Assembly (NCBI GenBank): GCA_023228025.1
Contig: JALOCD010000040.1
Span: 1 to 35,448, forward strand
Direction: 5' to 3'
From: Prolixibacteraceae bacterium
GTDB lineage: Bacteria; Bacteroidota; Bacteroidia; Bacteroidales; Prolixibacteraceae
Length of the DNA stretch: 35,448 nt
The position numbers and the translations under genes were made by a program. Shown in pieces: positions 14,322 through 23,629 of this stretch. The notes beneath the pieces were generated by a model that made no database searches, was not told the DNA's origin, and worked only from the letters and a program-made list of their open reading frames with translations. Within the stretch, counting starts at the first letter, position 1. Every line of letters begins with the position of its first letter.

Positions 14322-14783
14322 ATGGTCTCGTTTTCGAACAAATACAGTGCAACCGTTGACGGTAAAGGTCGTATCGTCCTCCCGGCCCCTTTCAAAAAGG
14401 AGATGGGAGACGCGCTCGAGCCGCTGTTTGTTGTCGAAAAAGACGTTTACGACGCCTGTTTGAACCTTTATCCTCATGCTACCTGGCTCACAAAGGTAGA
14501 AAGATTGAAGAAGAAGCTGAACATGGATGATCCGATCCACAGCAAAATGTTGTCGAGGTACTACGAAGAAATTGTAACCGTAACGATGGCCGAAAACGGT
14601 CGTCTGAACATTCCGGACGATATGCTTCAGTATGCAGGCATCACCAAAGAGGCGGTATTTACCGGACAGGGGATGCGAATGAGGCTTTGGGAACCTTCCA
14701 GGCATCTGGCATCAAGACTTAGCGATGAAGATTATACCAGGTTGTACAAAGAGCTTCTTGGTGGACCAATGGATAATTTTTAA
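14322..14783 (+). CDS. mraZ: Transcriptional regulator MraZ
   Basis: MraZ is a ring-forming AbrB-fold DNA-binding protein that represses or tunes the dcw operon it heads. This 153-residue product has the two expected SpoVT/AbrB-type repeats, with motifs GKGRIVLPAPFKKEM at about residues 14-28 and ENGRLNIPDDMLQYAG at about 90-105. Length is typical. The start at 14322 lies about 20 bases from the inferred transcription start and no better ATG exists. The gene is followed by rsmH after 18 bases. Four 10-bp-spaced boxes upstream are a likely autoregulatory site. Confidence 0.95.
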   Translation: MVSFSNKYSATVDGKGRIVLPAPFKKEMGDALEPLFVVEKDVYDACLNLYPHATWLTKVERLKKKLNMDDPIHSKMLSRYYEEIVTVTMAENGRLNIPDDMLQYAGITKEAVFTGQGMRMRLWEPSRHLASRLSDEDYTRLYKELLGGPMDNF

Positions 14784-14801
14784 CAACGTAACATTCGTCG
14801 C

Positions 14802-15704
14802 ATGAGTGAATATCACATCCCGGTCTTGCTGAAAGAGAGCATAGACGGATTGAACCTGCAACCCAACGGCATCTATGTGGATGTTACTTACGGGGGAGGG
14901 GGACATTCGCGCCTCATTCTCGAAAGGCTGCAAGGTGGTAAACTGGTCGCCTTCGACCAGGACGAGGATGTGCTTCAGAACCTCATCGACGATGAACGGT
15001 TGATCTTCGTCAACCATAACTTCAAATTCCTTAAAAATTTTTTGCGTTACCATGGCATCTCCAAAGTCGATGGTATTCTGGCCGATCTGGGAGTTTCATC
15101 CCATGATTTTGACCAGTCCGACCGCGGCTTCTCTTTCCGTTTCGACGGAAAGTTGGATATGCGCATGAACCGGTCGGCCGAAAAGGATGCCGTAAAGGTG
15201 ATCAATGAATACGAAATCCAGAAATTGGGTGTGATGTTCAGGGAGTACGGTGAGATCCAGAATTGGCGTAACCTCTCCGAGACGATCGGACAGGCAAGGA
15301 GCGCCGATAAAATTGTCACGGTCACCCAGTTTCTGAACGTTATATCACGCTGCGTACCGGCTAAAGTGGAGAAAAAATACCTGGCCCAGGTATTTCAGGC
15401 CTTGCGCATTGAGGTGAACGGCGAAATGCAGGCCTTGGAAACATTTTTGGAAAGTACCCTGGAGTTGCTGAATCCGGGTGGAAGGTTGGTGGTCATTTCC
15501 TATCACTCACTGGAAGACCGCATGGTGAAGAATTTCATGCGTTCCGGCCGGATCGACGGAAAGAGCGAGCAGGATTTTTATGGTCATTATCACTTGCCAT
15601 TGGAGGTGATTACCCGTAAGGTGATTGTTCCCGGTGAGGAGGAGACCCAAATGAATCCGAGAGCAAGAAGCGCCCGGTTGCGCATTGCACAAAAAACTGC
15701 ATGA
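14802..15704 (+). CDS. rsmH: 16S rRNA (cytosine-1402-N4) methyltransferase RsmH
   Basis: S-adenosylmethionine-dependent methyltransferase (older name MraW) that N4-methylates C1402 in the 16S rRNA decoding centre. The protein has 300 residues, the usual length. It starts HIPVLLKESIDGL and has the SAM loop DVTYGGGGHSRLIL at about residues 27-40. LADLGVSSHDFDQSDRGFSF and VISYHSLEDRMVKNFM are conserved blocks, and the C-terminal NPRARSARLRI is diagnostic. The stop TGA overlaps the start of ftsL (ATGATG), indicating coupled translation. Confidence 0.97.
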   Translation: MSEYHIPVLLKESIDGLNLQPNGIYVDVTYGGGGHSRLILERLQGGKLVAFDQDEDVLQNLIDDERLIFVNHNFKFLKNFLRYHGISKVDGILADLGVSSHDFDQSDRGFSFRFDGKLDMRMNRSAEKDAVKVINEYEIQKLGVMFREYGEIQNWRNLSETIGQARSADKIVTVTQFLNVISRCVPAKVEKKYLAQVFQALRIEVNGEMQALETFLESTLELLNPGGRLVVISYHSLEDRMVKNFMRSGRIDGKSEQDFYGHYHLPLEVITRKVIVPGEEETQMNPRARSARLRIAQKTA

Positions 15705-16048
15705 TGGAAGAGCCGAAGAAAAAAATAAAGTTCAACCTGGGCGAGTTGCTGAATGGTCAGTTTTTCGAAAGCGAATTGTTCGTCAAGAACAAGCTTTTGC
15801 TCTTCGTCATCTTCCTGATGTTGGTGGCCAACATTACGGTGAGGTACAAAACGGCCAAGGTGTTACGGGAGGTGGATACCATGGAGCGGGATGTGAAGGA
15901 GCTTAGGGCGCATTCCATCGCGGTTTCGGCAGAGGTGATCAAACTGACACGCCCTTCAGAGATTCTTGACAGGATAAAAAACAGCAACCTCGGACTCGAG
16001 ACTTCGAAGATTCCGCCAAGAAGAATTTATGTGGACAAAATAGAGTAA
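15701..16048 (+). CDS. ftsL: FtsL-like division protein
   Basis: Short bitopic membrane protein of 115 residues in the ftsL position between rsmH and ftsI. It has a charged N-terminal tail, one TM helix at about residues 30-46 (LLLFVIFLMLVANITVRY), then a heptad-like coiled coil (KVLREVDTMERDVKELRAH) ending in LKTS-like sequence. FtsL joins FtsB and FtsQ to activate the FtsW/FtsI synthase pair. The sequence is poorly conserved as usual, so position and topology carry the call. The ATG at 15701 overlaps the rsmH stop; another ATG at 15704 is equally usable. The stop TAA overlaps the ftsI start by one base. Confidence 0.85.
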   Translation: MMEEPKKKIKFNLGELLNGQFFESELFVKNKLLLFVIFLMLVANITVRYKTAKVLREVDTMERDVKELRAHSIAVSAEVIKLTRPSEILDRIKNSNLGLETSKIPPRRIYVDKIE

Positions 16049-18198
16049 TGGAGATAAAAAAAGGCATATTGAACAGGTTTAAGATGGTCTATTTTGCGAT
16101 CATCGCGATTGTCCTTTGGATCTTCGTTTTGTTGATTAAGATACAATTCTCACCAAAATGGAGTGAGAAAAGCAAAATATTCCAGTCTGTCGAGATTACG
16201 GTGCAAGCCAGGCGCGGAACCATTTGTGCCGCTGATGGCAGTCCGCTGGCAGCTTCCATTCCGCATTACAGTTTGAGAATGGATTTGTGCGTTCCGCCAC
16301 TGAAAAAATATTTTGCACACGATGTCGATTCCCTTGCTTTGATGCTCTCCCGTTTCTTCCGCGACAAATCGGCATCGGCCTACCGTAGGGCGCTGACGGA
16401 GGCTTACCGGAAAGGGGACCACTATTTTTTGATCTCTTCCCACAAGGTTGATTGGGATGGACTTCAGAGAATAAAGAGGTTTCCAATCTTCCGGAACGGC
16501 CAGTTTAAGGGAGGTCTTATTACCGAACAGGATTATGAAAGGATCTATCCGCTAGGAAACCTCGAGAGCAGGACGCTTGGAAAGATGAAAGAGGGGGTTT
16601 ACGAAGGACTTCCGGCACAAGTCGGTGCATTTGGACTCGAGGAGTCGTTCGAGGAGGAGTTGAGAGGCGAACCTGGTCTGGCAGCGAAGGAGAATGTTTC
16701 GGGCCGTACCATGGACGTTCACCTGGACGAACCCATTGATGGCCGCGACCTGATAACCACTCTCGATGTGAAACTGCAGGATCAGGTATCCTATTCCCTT
16801 CGCAGGATGCTGGAAAAAACCAGGGCAAAATATGGTACCGCCATTCTGATGGAGGTAAAAACCGGCGATATCAAGGCTATTTCAAATTATGGAAGAAACA
16901 GCGGAGGAGCGCTTATCCAGGGATACCAAAATTATGCCCTAGGCGCAGCAGGCTCTACAGATCCTGGATCGACCTTCAAACTTGCCTCGCTGATGGCCGC
17001 GATAGAAGATGGGAAAATCGATACCTCGACCATTGTGGATGCCGGCAATGGAGTGTGGATAAAGAAGTTAAATAACCGGGGAGCAACCTGGAAAGTGACC
17101 GATTCGGATCATGACAAGAAGGGCGGTTTTGGCAAGATTACTGCCAAACGTGCCTTCGAGGTCTCTTCCAATATAGGTGTTGCCAAATTGGTTACTCAAA
17201 ATTATGCCGGTGAAGAGGATGATTTTTTCAAAAGGATCCATCAGTTTGGACTGGATGTTCCGATTAAGGTTGGCATCAGCGGCGAAAGTGCGCCTTACCT
17301 GAACCATCCGGGCGAAAAATCCTGGTCGGGGGTTAGTCTGATACAGATATCCTACGGTTATGAGATGAGGTTGACGCCGATACAAATCCTTACATTTTAC
17401 AATGCCGTTGCGAACGATGGCTGCATGATGAATCCCCGGTTGGTCAAAGCGGTCGTTCAGGAGGGCGATGTGCGCAAAAGTTTTGGTACCAAAACCCTTA
17501 AGCGTTCCATTTGCTCCAACAGCACACTGCGGCAAGCGCATGCCATGCTTGAAGGGGTAATAGAGAGAGGAACAGGGAAAGCTTTGCAGGCATCACATTA
17601 TAAAATAGCAGGAAAGACCGGCACGGCACAAGTGGCGAACAGGAATGAAGGTTATGGACGTAAAGGGAGCAAGGTTTACCAGGCTTCGTTCGTGGGCTAT
17701 TTCCCGGCTGATGAACCCAAATATTCATGCATCGTGGTGATCAACCACCCACTTGGTGATTATTATGGCGGATCGGTTGCCGGCCCTGTTTTCAAGCAGA
17801 TAGCAGATTATGTCTATGCCTATGATTTGGGCAAGGATGCTGATTTTAAATATCCCGGGAAGGAAATACCCGGCGATTTTCCCGGACTTGCGGCAGGACG
17901 GAAAAAAGATATTGCCAGGGTGCTGAACGATTTGGGCATCATGAATGGCTGGAGTTTTTACAAGAATGAATGGGTTGAGGCCAACAGGGAAGATGATGGG
18001 GTAGCTGTTGCCAGCAGGGAGATCAAGCCCGGAACCATACCTAATGTAAAAGGGATGGGGGTGACAGATGCCATTTACCTACTTGAAAAATCGGGATTGC
18101 GTGTGTCGATGCGCGGATTTGGAAGGGTGAAATCACAGTCATTAAGGGCGGGTGATCCAATGAGAAGAGGACAAAATATTACGTTAACATTAGGATAA
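16048..18198 (+). CDS. ftsI: Septal peptidoglycan transpeptidase FtsI (PBP, with PASTA domain)
   Basis: Class B penicillin-binding protein of 716 residues that cross-links septal peptidoglycan with FtsW. An N-terminal TM helix at about residues 12-32 is followed by the dimerisation (pedestal) domain containing RRGTICAADGSPLAAS. The transpeptidase domain has the SxxK nucleophile at Ser308 (STFK), SSN at 373-375 and KTGTAQ from Lys523. The last 55 or so residues (TIPNVKGMGVTDAIYLLEKS onward) form one PASTA domain, making this FtsI similar in layout to SpoVD. The bulk of the protein is periplasmic. It is followed by murE after two bases. Confidence 0.96.
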   Translation: MEIKKGILNRFKMVYFAIIAIVLWIFVLLIKIQFSPKWSEKSKIFQSVEITVQARRGTICAADGSPLAASIPHYSLRMDLCVPPLKKYFAHDVDSLALMLSRFFRDKSASAYRRALTEAYRKGDHYFLISSHKVDWDGLQRIKRFPIFRNGQFKGGLITEQDYERIYPLGNLESRTLGKMKEGVYEGLPAQVGAFGLEESFEEELRGEPGLAAKENVSGRTMDVHLDEPIDGRDLITTLDVKLQDQVSYSLRRMLEKTRAKYGTAILMEVKTGDIKAISNYGRNSGGALIQGYQNYALGAAGSTDPGSTFKLASLMAAIEDGKIDTSTIVDAGNGVWIKKLNNRGATWKVTDSDHDKKGGFGKITAKRAFEVSSNIGVAKLVTQNYAGEEDDFFKRIHQFGLDVPIKVGISGESAPYLNHPGEKSWSGVSLIQISYGYEMRLTPIQILTFYNAVANDGCMMNPRLVKAVVQEGDVRKSFGTKTLKRSICSNSTLRQAHAMLEGVIERGTGKALQASHYKIAGKTGTAQVANRNEGYGRKGSKVYQASFVGYFPADEPKYSCIVVINHPLGDYYGGSVAGPVFKQIADYVYAYDLGKDADFKYPGKEIPGDFPGLAAGRKKDIARVLNDLGIMNGWSFYKNEWVEANREDDGVAVASREIKPGTIPNVKGMGVTDAIYLLEKSGLRVSMRGFGRVKSQSLRAGDPMRRGQNITLTLG

Positions 18199-18200
18199 GG

Positions 18201-19664
18201 ATGAGACTTGAAAATGTATTGTCGGGCATTGCCGGTTTAAAAATTGTGGGAGACACGGGAGTTGAGATCTCAGGTATCGCTTTCGATTCACGAAAGGTGA
18301 TCAGCGCTTCACTCTTTGTGGCCTCATCGGGTACACATGCAGACGGGCATCAATACATCCCGATGGCCATTGAAAAAGGGGCTTCGGCTGTTTTGTGCTC
18401 TGTTCTTCCTGAAAATCAAGATCCTTCGGTAACCTGGATCCTCTCCGACGACAGCTTATCAGCACTGGGAAAGTGCGCCGCCAATTTCTACGATCATCCT
18501 TCCGATAAAATGAAAGTCGTAGGAGTGACGGGTACCAACGGGAAAACGACTACCGCAACACTCCTGTACCGTTTGTTTTCCGCATTGGGCCATACTTGCG
18601 GGCTCTTCTCCACGGTATGCAACTACATCGGGGATAAGAAGAGTTCCGCTACCCATACGACGCCCGACGCCGTGCAGATTCAATCGGTCATGGCAGAAAT
18701 GGTGGCTGCCGGATGCTCCCATTGTTTCATGGAAGTGAGTTCGCACGCCATTGATCAACAACGGATTGCGGGAATATCATTTGATGGCGCCATCTTCAGT
18801 AACCTGACCCACGACCACCTCGATTATCACAAGACCTTTATTGAATACCGCAATGCCAAGAAGCGGTTTTTCGATGATTTGTCCGCCGATGCTTTTGCGC
18901 TGACCAATGCCGACGACAAAAATGGCCTTGTCATGCTGCAAAACTGCAGGGCCAAAAAATATACCTACTCGGCCCGGACCATGGCCGACTTCAAAGTCAG
19001 GGTAGTTGAAAGCCATTTTGACGGGATGCTTTTGAACATCAACGGAAAAGAGTTCTGGAACCATTTCGCAGGCAATTTCAATGCATACAACCTGTTGGCT
19101 GTCTACGCCTCTGCCATGCTTTTGGGGTCAGACAGCGAAGAGGTACTTCGGGTGATGAGCCTTTTGAAACCGGTGGATGGACGTTTCGAGATATTTCGCT
19201 CCCCGGCAGGATTTTTTGCGGTGGTCGACTACGCCCACACCCCCGATGCTTTGAAAAATGTCCTCTCGACCATCAATGAGGCCAGGACCGGAGATCAACT
19301 GGTGTTCTGCGTAGTCGGTGCCGGAGGCGACCGCGACAAAACAAAGAGACCGGAGATGGCGGCCGAAGCGGCCCAGGCCAGCGACCGTGTCATCCTTACC
19401 TCCGATAATCCGAGGTCGGAAGAGCCCGAGCAGATCATTGCCGATATGATGGCAGGTGTGCCGGCATCCATGCGTTCGAGGGTAGTGGCCATCACCAACA
19501 GGAAAGAGGCCATTCGTACTGCCTGCATGATGGCCCATCCGGGTGATATCATCCTGATTGCCGGAAAAGGACACGAAGATTACCAGGAGATTAAGGGAGT
19601 AAAATACCATTTTGACGACCGTGAAATTGTCAATGAAATTTTTAACACATCAACACTTAACTGA
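18201..19664 (+). CDS. murE: UDP-MurNAc-tripeptide ligase MurE (meso-diaminopimelate adding)
   Basis: Cytoplasmic ligase adding the third stem amino acid to UDP-MurNAc-L-Ala-D-Glu with ATP. The 487 residues show the substrate N-domain (GIAFDSRKV, FVASSGTHADG), the ATP loop GTNGKTTT at about 111-118, and MEVSSHAIDQQRI. The amino-acid specificity motif DNPR is at 402-405, which marks a meso-diaminopimelate-adding enzyme; Lys-adding enzymes have a different sequence here. GKGHEDYQ near the end is the usual C-terminal block. It stands in the normal dcw order with two- to three-base spacing on both sides. Confidence 0.96.
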   Translation: MRLENVLSGIAGLKIVGDTGVEISGIAFDSRKVISASLFVASSGTHADGHQYIPMAIEKGASAVLCSVLPENQDPSVTWILSDDSLSALGKCAANFYDHPSDKMKVVGVTGTNGKTTTATLLYRLFSALGHTCGLFSTVCNYIGDKKSSATHTTPDAVQIQSVMAEMVAAGCSHCFMEVSSHAIDQQRIAGISFDGAIFSNLTHDHLDYHKTFIEYRNAKKRFFDDLSADAFALTNADDKNGLVMLQNCRAKKYTYSARTMADFKVRVVESHFDGMLLNINGKEFWNHFAGNFNAYNLLAVYASAMLLGSDSEEVLRVMSLLKPVDGRFEIFRSPAGFFAVVDYAHTPDALKNVLSTINEARTGDQLVFCVVGAGGDRDKTKRPEMAAEAAQASDRVILTSDNPRSEEPEQIIADMMAGVPASMRSRVVAITNRKEAIRTACMMAHPGDIILIAGKGHEDYQEIKGVKYHFDDREIVNEIFNTSTLN

Positions 19665-19666
19665 CC

Positions 19667-20917
19667 ATGCTCTATTACCTATTCAGATATCTCGAAAAAT
19701 TTGATATCCCCGGCGCCCGGATGTTTGAATACATCTCGTTCCGATCCGCGATGGCAGTGATTGCTGCACTGTTTATTTCGACCATTTGGGGAAAACGCAT
19801 CATCCGAATGTTGCAAAAACAACAGATTGGTGAGGAGATCCGTGACCTCGGACTGGAAGGTCAGATGCAGAAGAAAGGGACCCCAACCATGGGAGGTATC
19901 ATCATATTGGCCTCCATCTTAATTCCGGTACTTCTTTTTGCCCAACTCGACAATGTTTACATCATCCTGATGATCATATCTACCATTTGGCTGGGTGTGA
20001 TTGGTTTTATTGATGATTACATCAAGGTTTTTCTGAAAGACAAGCAGGGGTTGGCGGGTAAATTTAAGATCATGGGGCAGGTAATGCTTGGTTTGATCGT
20101 AGCCGGGACACTCTATTTCGACGACAGTGTGATCGTCCGCGACCAGGTGTACCTTCCCAACGGACGGGTGAAGACAGAATCGGTCATCAATGCCGTAACC
20201 GGGAAGAAGGAGTACAAACAGGTCACCATCGACCGTAAATCGACGGAAACCACACTTCCATTTATCAAGGATCACCAGTTTGATTACAAATGGCTGGTTG
20301 GTTTTACCGGGAAACATGCCGACAAAGTTGTATGGTTTCTCTATGCCCTGATCATCATTTTCATCATTACAGCGGTGTCGAACGGGGCAAATCTCACGGA
20401 TGGCCTGGATGGGTTGGCGACGGGTGTTTCCGCCATCAGCGGAACCACCCTCGGGGTCTTTGCCTACCTCAGTGGTAACTTTATCTACGCGGGATACCTC
20501 AACATCATGTACATCCCGTTTACCGGTGAGCTTACTGTCTTTATCTCTGCGTTTATTGGGGCATGTATCGGATTTTTGTGGTACAATTCCTATCCTGCCC
20601 AGGTATTTATGGGAGATACCGGCAGCCTTTCGCTGGGAGGAATTCTTGCGGTTTTTGCCATTATCATCCGCAAGGAGATCCTGATCCCGCTGTTGTGCGG
20701 TATTTTCCTGATCGAGAACATCTCGGTCATGATGCAGGTCGGCTACTTTAAATACACCAAAAAGAAATATGGAGAAGGACGCAGGATCTTCCTGATGGCC
20801 CCGCTTCACCATCATTTTCAGAAAAAGGGATTTCCTGAGGCAAAAATCGTGACCCGCTTCTGGATTGTTGGGATTATTCTCTCCGTTTTAACCATTGCGA
20901 CACTCAAAATACGATAG
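19667..20917 (+). CDS. mraY: Phospho-MurNAc-pentapeptide transferase MraY
   Basis: Polytopic inner-membrane enzyme that moves phospho-MurNAc-pentapeptide from UDP to undecaprenyl phosphate, giving lipid I. The 416 residues are longer than the roughly 360 of E. coli because of an insertion at about residues 150-220 (around RVKTESVINAVTGKKEYKQV), which is common in Bacteroidota. Catalytic motifs are present: GTPTMGG, IGFIDDYIKV (Asp-Asp), NGANLTDGLDGLATG, FMGDTGSLSLGG and APLHHHFQKKG. It starts two bases after murE, and its TAG shares a base with an alternative GTG start of murD. Confidence 0.97.
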   Translation: MLYYLFRYLEKFDIPGARMFEYISFRSAMAVIAALFISTIWGKRIIRMLQKQQIGEEIRDLGLEGQMQKKGTPTMGGIIILASILIPVLLFAQLDNVYIILMIISTIWLGVIGFIDDYIKVFLKDKQGLAGKFKIMGQVMLGLIVAGTLYFDDSVIVRDQVYLPNGRVKTESVINAVTGKKEYKQVTIDRKSTETTLPFIKDHQFDYKWLVGFTGKHADKVVWFLYALIIIFIITAVSNGANLTDGLDGLATGVSAISGTTLGVFAYLSGNFIYAGYLNIMYIPFTGELTVFISAFIGACIGFLWYNSYPAQVFMGDTGSLSLGGILAVFAIIIRKEILIPLLCGIFLIENISVMMQVGYFKYTKKKYGEGRRIFLMAPLHHHFQKKGFPEAKIVTRFWIVGIILSVLTIATLKIR

Positions 20918-20919
20918 TG

Positions 20920-22260
20920 ATGAATAAAAAGCGTTTGGTAGTTCTGGGTGGGGGCGAAAGTGGCGTTGGCGCCGCGATTCTCGCCGTGGCCAAAGGGTTT
21001 GAGACTTTCGTCTCGGACTTGGGAGCCATTCAGGACCACTTCAAGGCCGATCTCGTTGCGCATGGTATTTTGTTTGAAGAGCGCCAGCATACACCCGAAT
21101 TGATTCTGAACGCTGACCTGGTGGTTAAGAGTCCGGGTATCCCGGATAAGGCCCCAATCATAAAGTCTCTTGTAGATAAGGGAGTCCAGGTGATTTCAGA
21201 AATTGAATTTGCAGGAAGGTACACCAATGCTACCACCGTTTGTATCACGGGCAGCAACGGGAAGACCACTACCACCCTGCTGACATATGAACTGCTTAAG
21301 CGCGCCGGTTTAAAGGTTGGGTTGGCAGGCAACATCGGCAAGAGCTTTGCACGGCAGGTAGCGGAAGTGGATTTTGATTATTACGTGCTCGAAATCTCCA
21401 GCTTCCAATTGGACGGGATGTTTGATTTCAGGGCCAATATCGCCATCCTTACCAACATTACGCCTGATCATCTCGACAGATACAACTACGAGATGCAAAA
21501 CTACACCGATTCAAAATTCAGGATCGTTCAAAACCAAACGAGTGAAGATTTCTTCATCTACAACGACGACGACCCGGTCATTGCCGAAGAACTGGCAAAA
21601 AGGAACCTCCCGGCGATGAAGCTGCCCTTTTCTGTCGGACATCGGCTAACTGAAGGAGGATGGGTCGAAGGGGACAAAATAAAATTAAATGTATACAATA
21701 ATATTTTCGATATGACAATTTTAGAACTGGCACTGCAAGGCAAACACAACGTGAACAACTCAATGGCTGCCGGAATATCCGGAATGGTGCTGAAACTTCG
21801 CAAGGACGATATCAGGGAGTGCCTGAGCGACTTCCAGGGGGTGGAGCACCGGTTGGAAAGGTTCATGAGGGTGCATGAAATTGAGTTTATCAACGACTCC
21901 AAGGCAACCAATGTCAACTCCGTCTGGTATGCCCTCGAAAGCATGTCGACGGATGTGGTCTGGATTGTTGGCGGGACCGACAAGGGCAACGATTATTCGC
22001 AACTGATGGATCTTGTCAAAGAAAAGGTCAAAGCGATTGTCTGTCTTGGCGTTGATAACAGCAAAATCAAAGCTGCATTTCAGGCAACAGGGATCGAAAT
22101 GGTGGAGACAAAAAGCATGGAAGAGGCGGTTCGTAGCTCCTATTTTCTGGCTTCAAAAGGGGATTCTGTTCTCCTTTCACCGGCTTGCGCAAGTTTCGAT
22201 CTGTTTAAAAATTATGAAGACCGGGGAAGGCAGTTTAAAGAAGCGGTAAGGAATCTGTAA
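20920..22260 (+). CDS. murD: UDP-MurNAc-L-alanine:D-glutamate ligase MurD
   Basis: Cytoplasmic ATP-dependent ligase adding D-Glu to UDP-MurNAc-L-Ala. The 446-residue protein has an N-terminal Rossmann-like domain (LVVLGGGESGVGAAILA), the ATP loop GSNGKTTTT at about 111-119, YVLEISSFQLDG, NITPDHLDRY, and the C-terminal NDSKATNVNSVWYALES and LLSPACASFDLF, which are MurD hallmarks. The ATG at 20920 is preferred; a GTG three bases earlier overlaps the mraY stop. The stop is followed within 12 bases by a 9-bp tandem array. Confidence 0.96.
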   Translation: MNKKRLVVLGGGESGVGAAILAVAKGFETFVSDLGAIQDHFKADLVAHGILFEERQHTPELILNADLVVKSPGIPDKAPIIKSLVDKGVQVISEIEFAGRYTNATTVCITGSNGKTTTTLLTYELLKRAGLKVGLAGNIGKSFARQVAEVDFDYYVLEISSFQLDGMFDFRANIAILTNITPDHLDRYNYEMQNYTDSKFRIVQNQTSEDFFIYNDDDPVIAEELAKRNLPAMKLPFSVGHRLTEGGWVEGDKIKLNVYNNIFDMTILELALQGKHNVNNSMAAGISGMVLKLRKDDIRECLSDFQGVEHRLERFMRVHEIEFINDSKATNVNSVWYALESMSTDVVWIVGGTDKGNDYSQLMDLVKEKVKAIVCLGVDNSKIKAAFQATGIEMVETKSMEEAVRSSYFLASKGDSVLLSPACASFDLFKNYEDRGRQFKEAVRNL

Positions 22261-22271
22261 GAAGAGGGTGG

Positions 22272-22325
22272 GACGACTGGGACGACTAGGACGACTTGGA
22301 CGAAGGGGATGACTAGAACGAATTG
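22272..22325 (+). repeat. Six-unit 9-bp tandem array after murD
   Basis: Units are GACGACTGG, GACGACTAG, GACGACTTG, GACGAAGGG, GATGACTAG and AACGAATTG. The array starts 11 bases after the murD stop. In transcript sense it matches the tails of the three composite repeats (which lie on the minus strand directly after U32, miaB and glsA). No open frame runs through it. It splits murD from ftsW in an otherwise tightly packed operon. Confidence 0.8.
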
Positions 22326-22384
22326 AGTGCGGAGAAGATGGGAAATAGCTATTAGTTTAACAATTGTTTTCAATAGAACGGGGA

Positions 22385-23611
22385 ATGAAATTTAGTGATT
22401 ATATAAGCAGGTTAAAGGGCGACAAGAAGATTTGGATCGTCATCTTCGTGATGTCATTCATATCTATTCTGGTAGTCTATAGTTCTACCGGGGCCCTTGC
22501 TTTCAGACGGTCCAACGGCAACACCTCCTTTTACATCTTCAGGCAGGTGATCGTTCAGATGATCGGGTTCATGTTTATCCTGCTGATGCTAAAATTCGTT
22601 AGGATTAAATTGTATAACAAATACGCAAATCTTGCGCTGATTGCTGCCGTTGGTTTCATATTGCTGGGAATTTTGATTGGTAGGGGCTCAGGTCGTACAA
22701 TACCACTCGGATTTTTCAGTTTTCAACCCGCGGAGTTGGCCAAGGTGGCAGTCATCATGTGGGTCGCAAGAATTCTTTCCAGTACCGGGGAGAGTGAAGA
22801 ATCAAGAAGAAAGTCCTTCTTTAAAATCCTTCTCGTCATGGGCCTGTTGGGGCTCCTTCTGCTTAAGGTAAATTTTTCTTCAGCGGTATTGTTGATGTCG
22901 ACCGCCTTTGTCATGATGTTCGTTGCGCAAATGCCCATAAGATACCTGGGGGGAACCGTGTTGGTGGGATTGATTTTGGCGGTTTCATTGTTCCTTGTGC
23001 GCAAGCAATTGCCTGAGATCGTCTACAAAGGAACCAGGGTCGAGACGGTGTTCAATCGGATCGACCGGTACTTCAGCGGCTCAGATCCCAAGCAGGACGA
23101 GGGTCTGACTCAGGACGAATTTGCCAAAATTGCCATCTACAACGGTGGATTCTTTGGTGTTGGCGTTGGCAAAGGGGATATCAGCAACAGAATGAGCGCG
23201 GCCTACAACGATTTTGTTTTCGCGATCATTGTCGAAGAGTACGGCCTCTTCTTCGCTGCATTCATCGTATTGCTCTATCTGATCATCCTCACCAGGGGGT
23301 TAATGATTATAAAAACCTGTAAACGAACTTTCCCACTGTACCTCGCCACCGGGGCCGTGACCATGCTGATGCTTCAGGCGTTGGTAAACATGGGTGTCTC
23401 CTCGGGGGCCATTCCGGTTACCGGACAGCCGCTTCCCTGGATAAGCTGGGGAGGTACTTCACAGGTATTTACCGCATTTATTTTTGGTTTTTTGCTGAGC
23501 ATCAGCGCTGAGAACCAGGCAGAAATGTTTAAACAGGATGATGTGATAGAGGCAGGCGATGACGATGACTTTTCGGAAGAAGAAATATTGTTGTCAAACA
23601 TTGAACATTAA
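22385..23611 (+). CDS. ftsW: Septal peptidoglycan polymerase FtsW (SEDS family)
   Basis: Polytopic glycosyltransferase of 408 residues that polymerises lipid II at the septum with FtsI. About ten TM segments are visible. Family blocks are LVVYSSTGALAFR near the start, the SEDS motif FFSFQPAELAKVAVIMW, YNDFVFAIIVEEYG, GAIPVTGQPLPWISWGGTS and the acidic cytoplasmic tail DDDFSEEE. The ATG at 22385 is preferred; a TTG at 22364 would add seven residues. The upstream gap of 124 bases holds the 9-bp array. I see no clear separate promoter. Confidence 0.95.
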   Translation: MKFSDYISRLKGDKKIWIVIFVMSFISILVVYSSTGALAFRRSNGNTSFYIFRQVIVQMIGFMFILLMLKFVRIKLYNKYANLALIAAVGFILLGILIGRGSGRTIPLGFFSFQPAELAKVAVIMWVARILSSTGESEESRRKSFFKILLVMGLLGLLLLKVNFSSAVLLMSTAFVMMFVAQMPIRYLGGTVLVGLILAVSLFLVRKQLPEIVYKGTRVETVFNRIDRYFSGSDPKQDEGLTQDEFAKIAIYNGGFFGVGVGKGDISNRMSAAYNDFVFAIIVEEYGLFFAAFIVLLYLIILTRGLMIIKTCKRTFPLYLATGAVTMLMLQALVNMGVSSGAIPVTGQPLPWISWGGTSQVFTAFIFGFLLSISAENQAEMFKQDDVIEAGDDDDFSEEEILLSNIEH

Positions 23612-23629
23612 AATTTGAACCTTGAATAT

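Noticed and set aside
19919..20815. Minus-strand open frame of 298 codons opposite mraY
   Set aside because: Shadow of mraY, whose motifs are complete; the antisense translation shows no domain.
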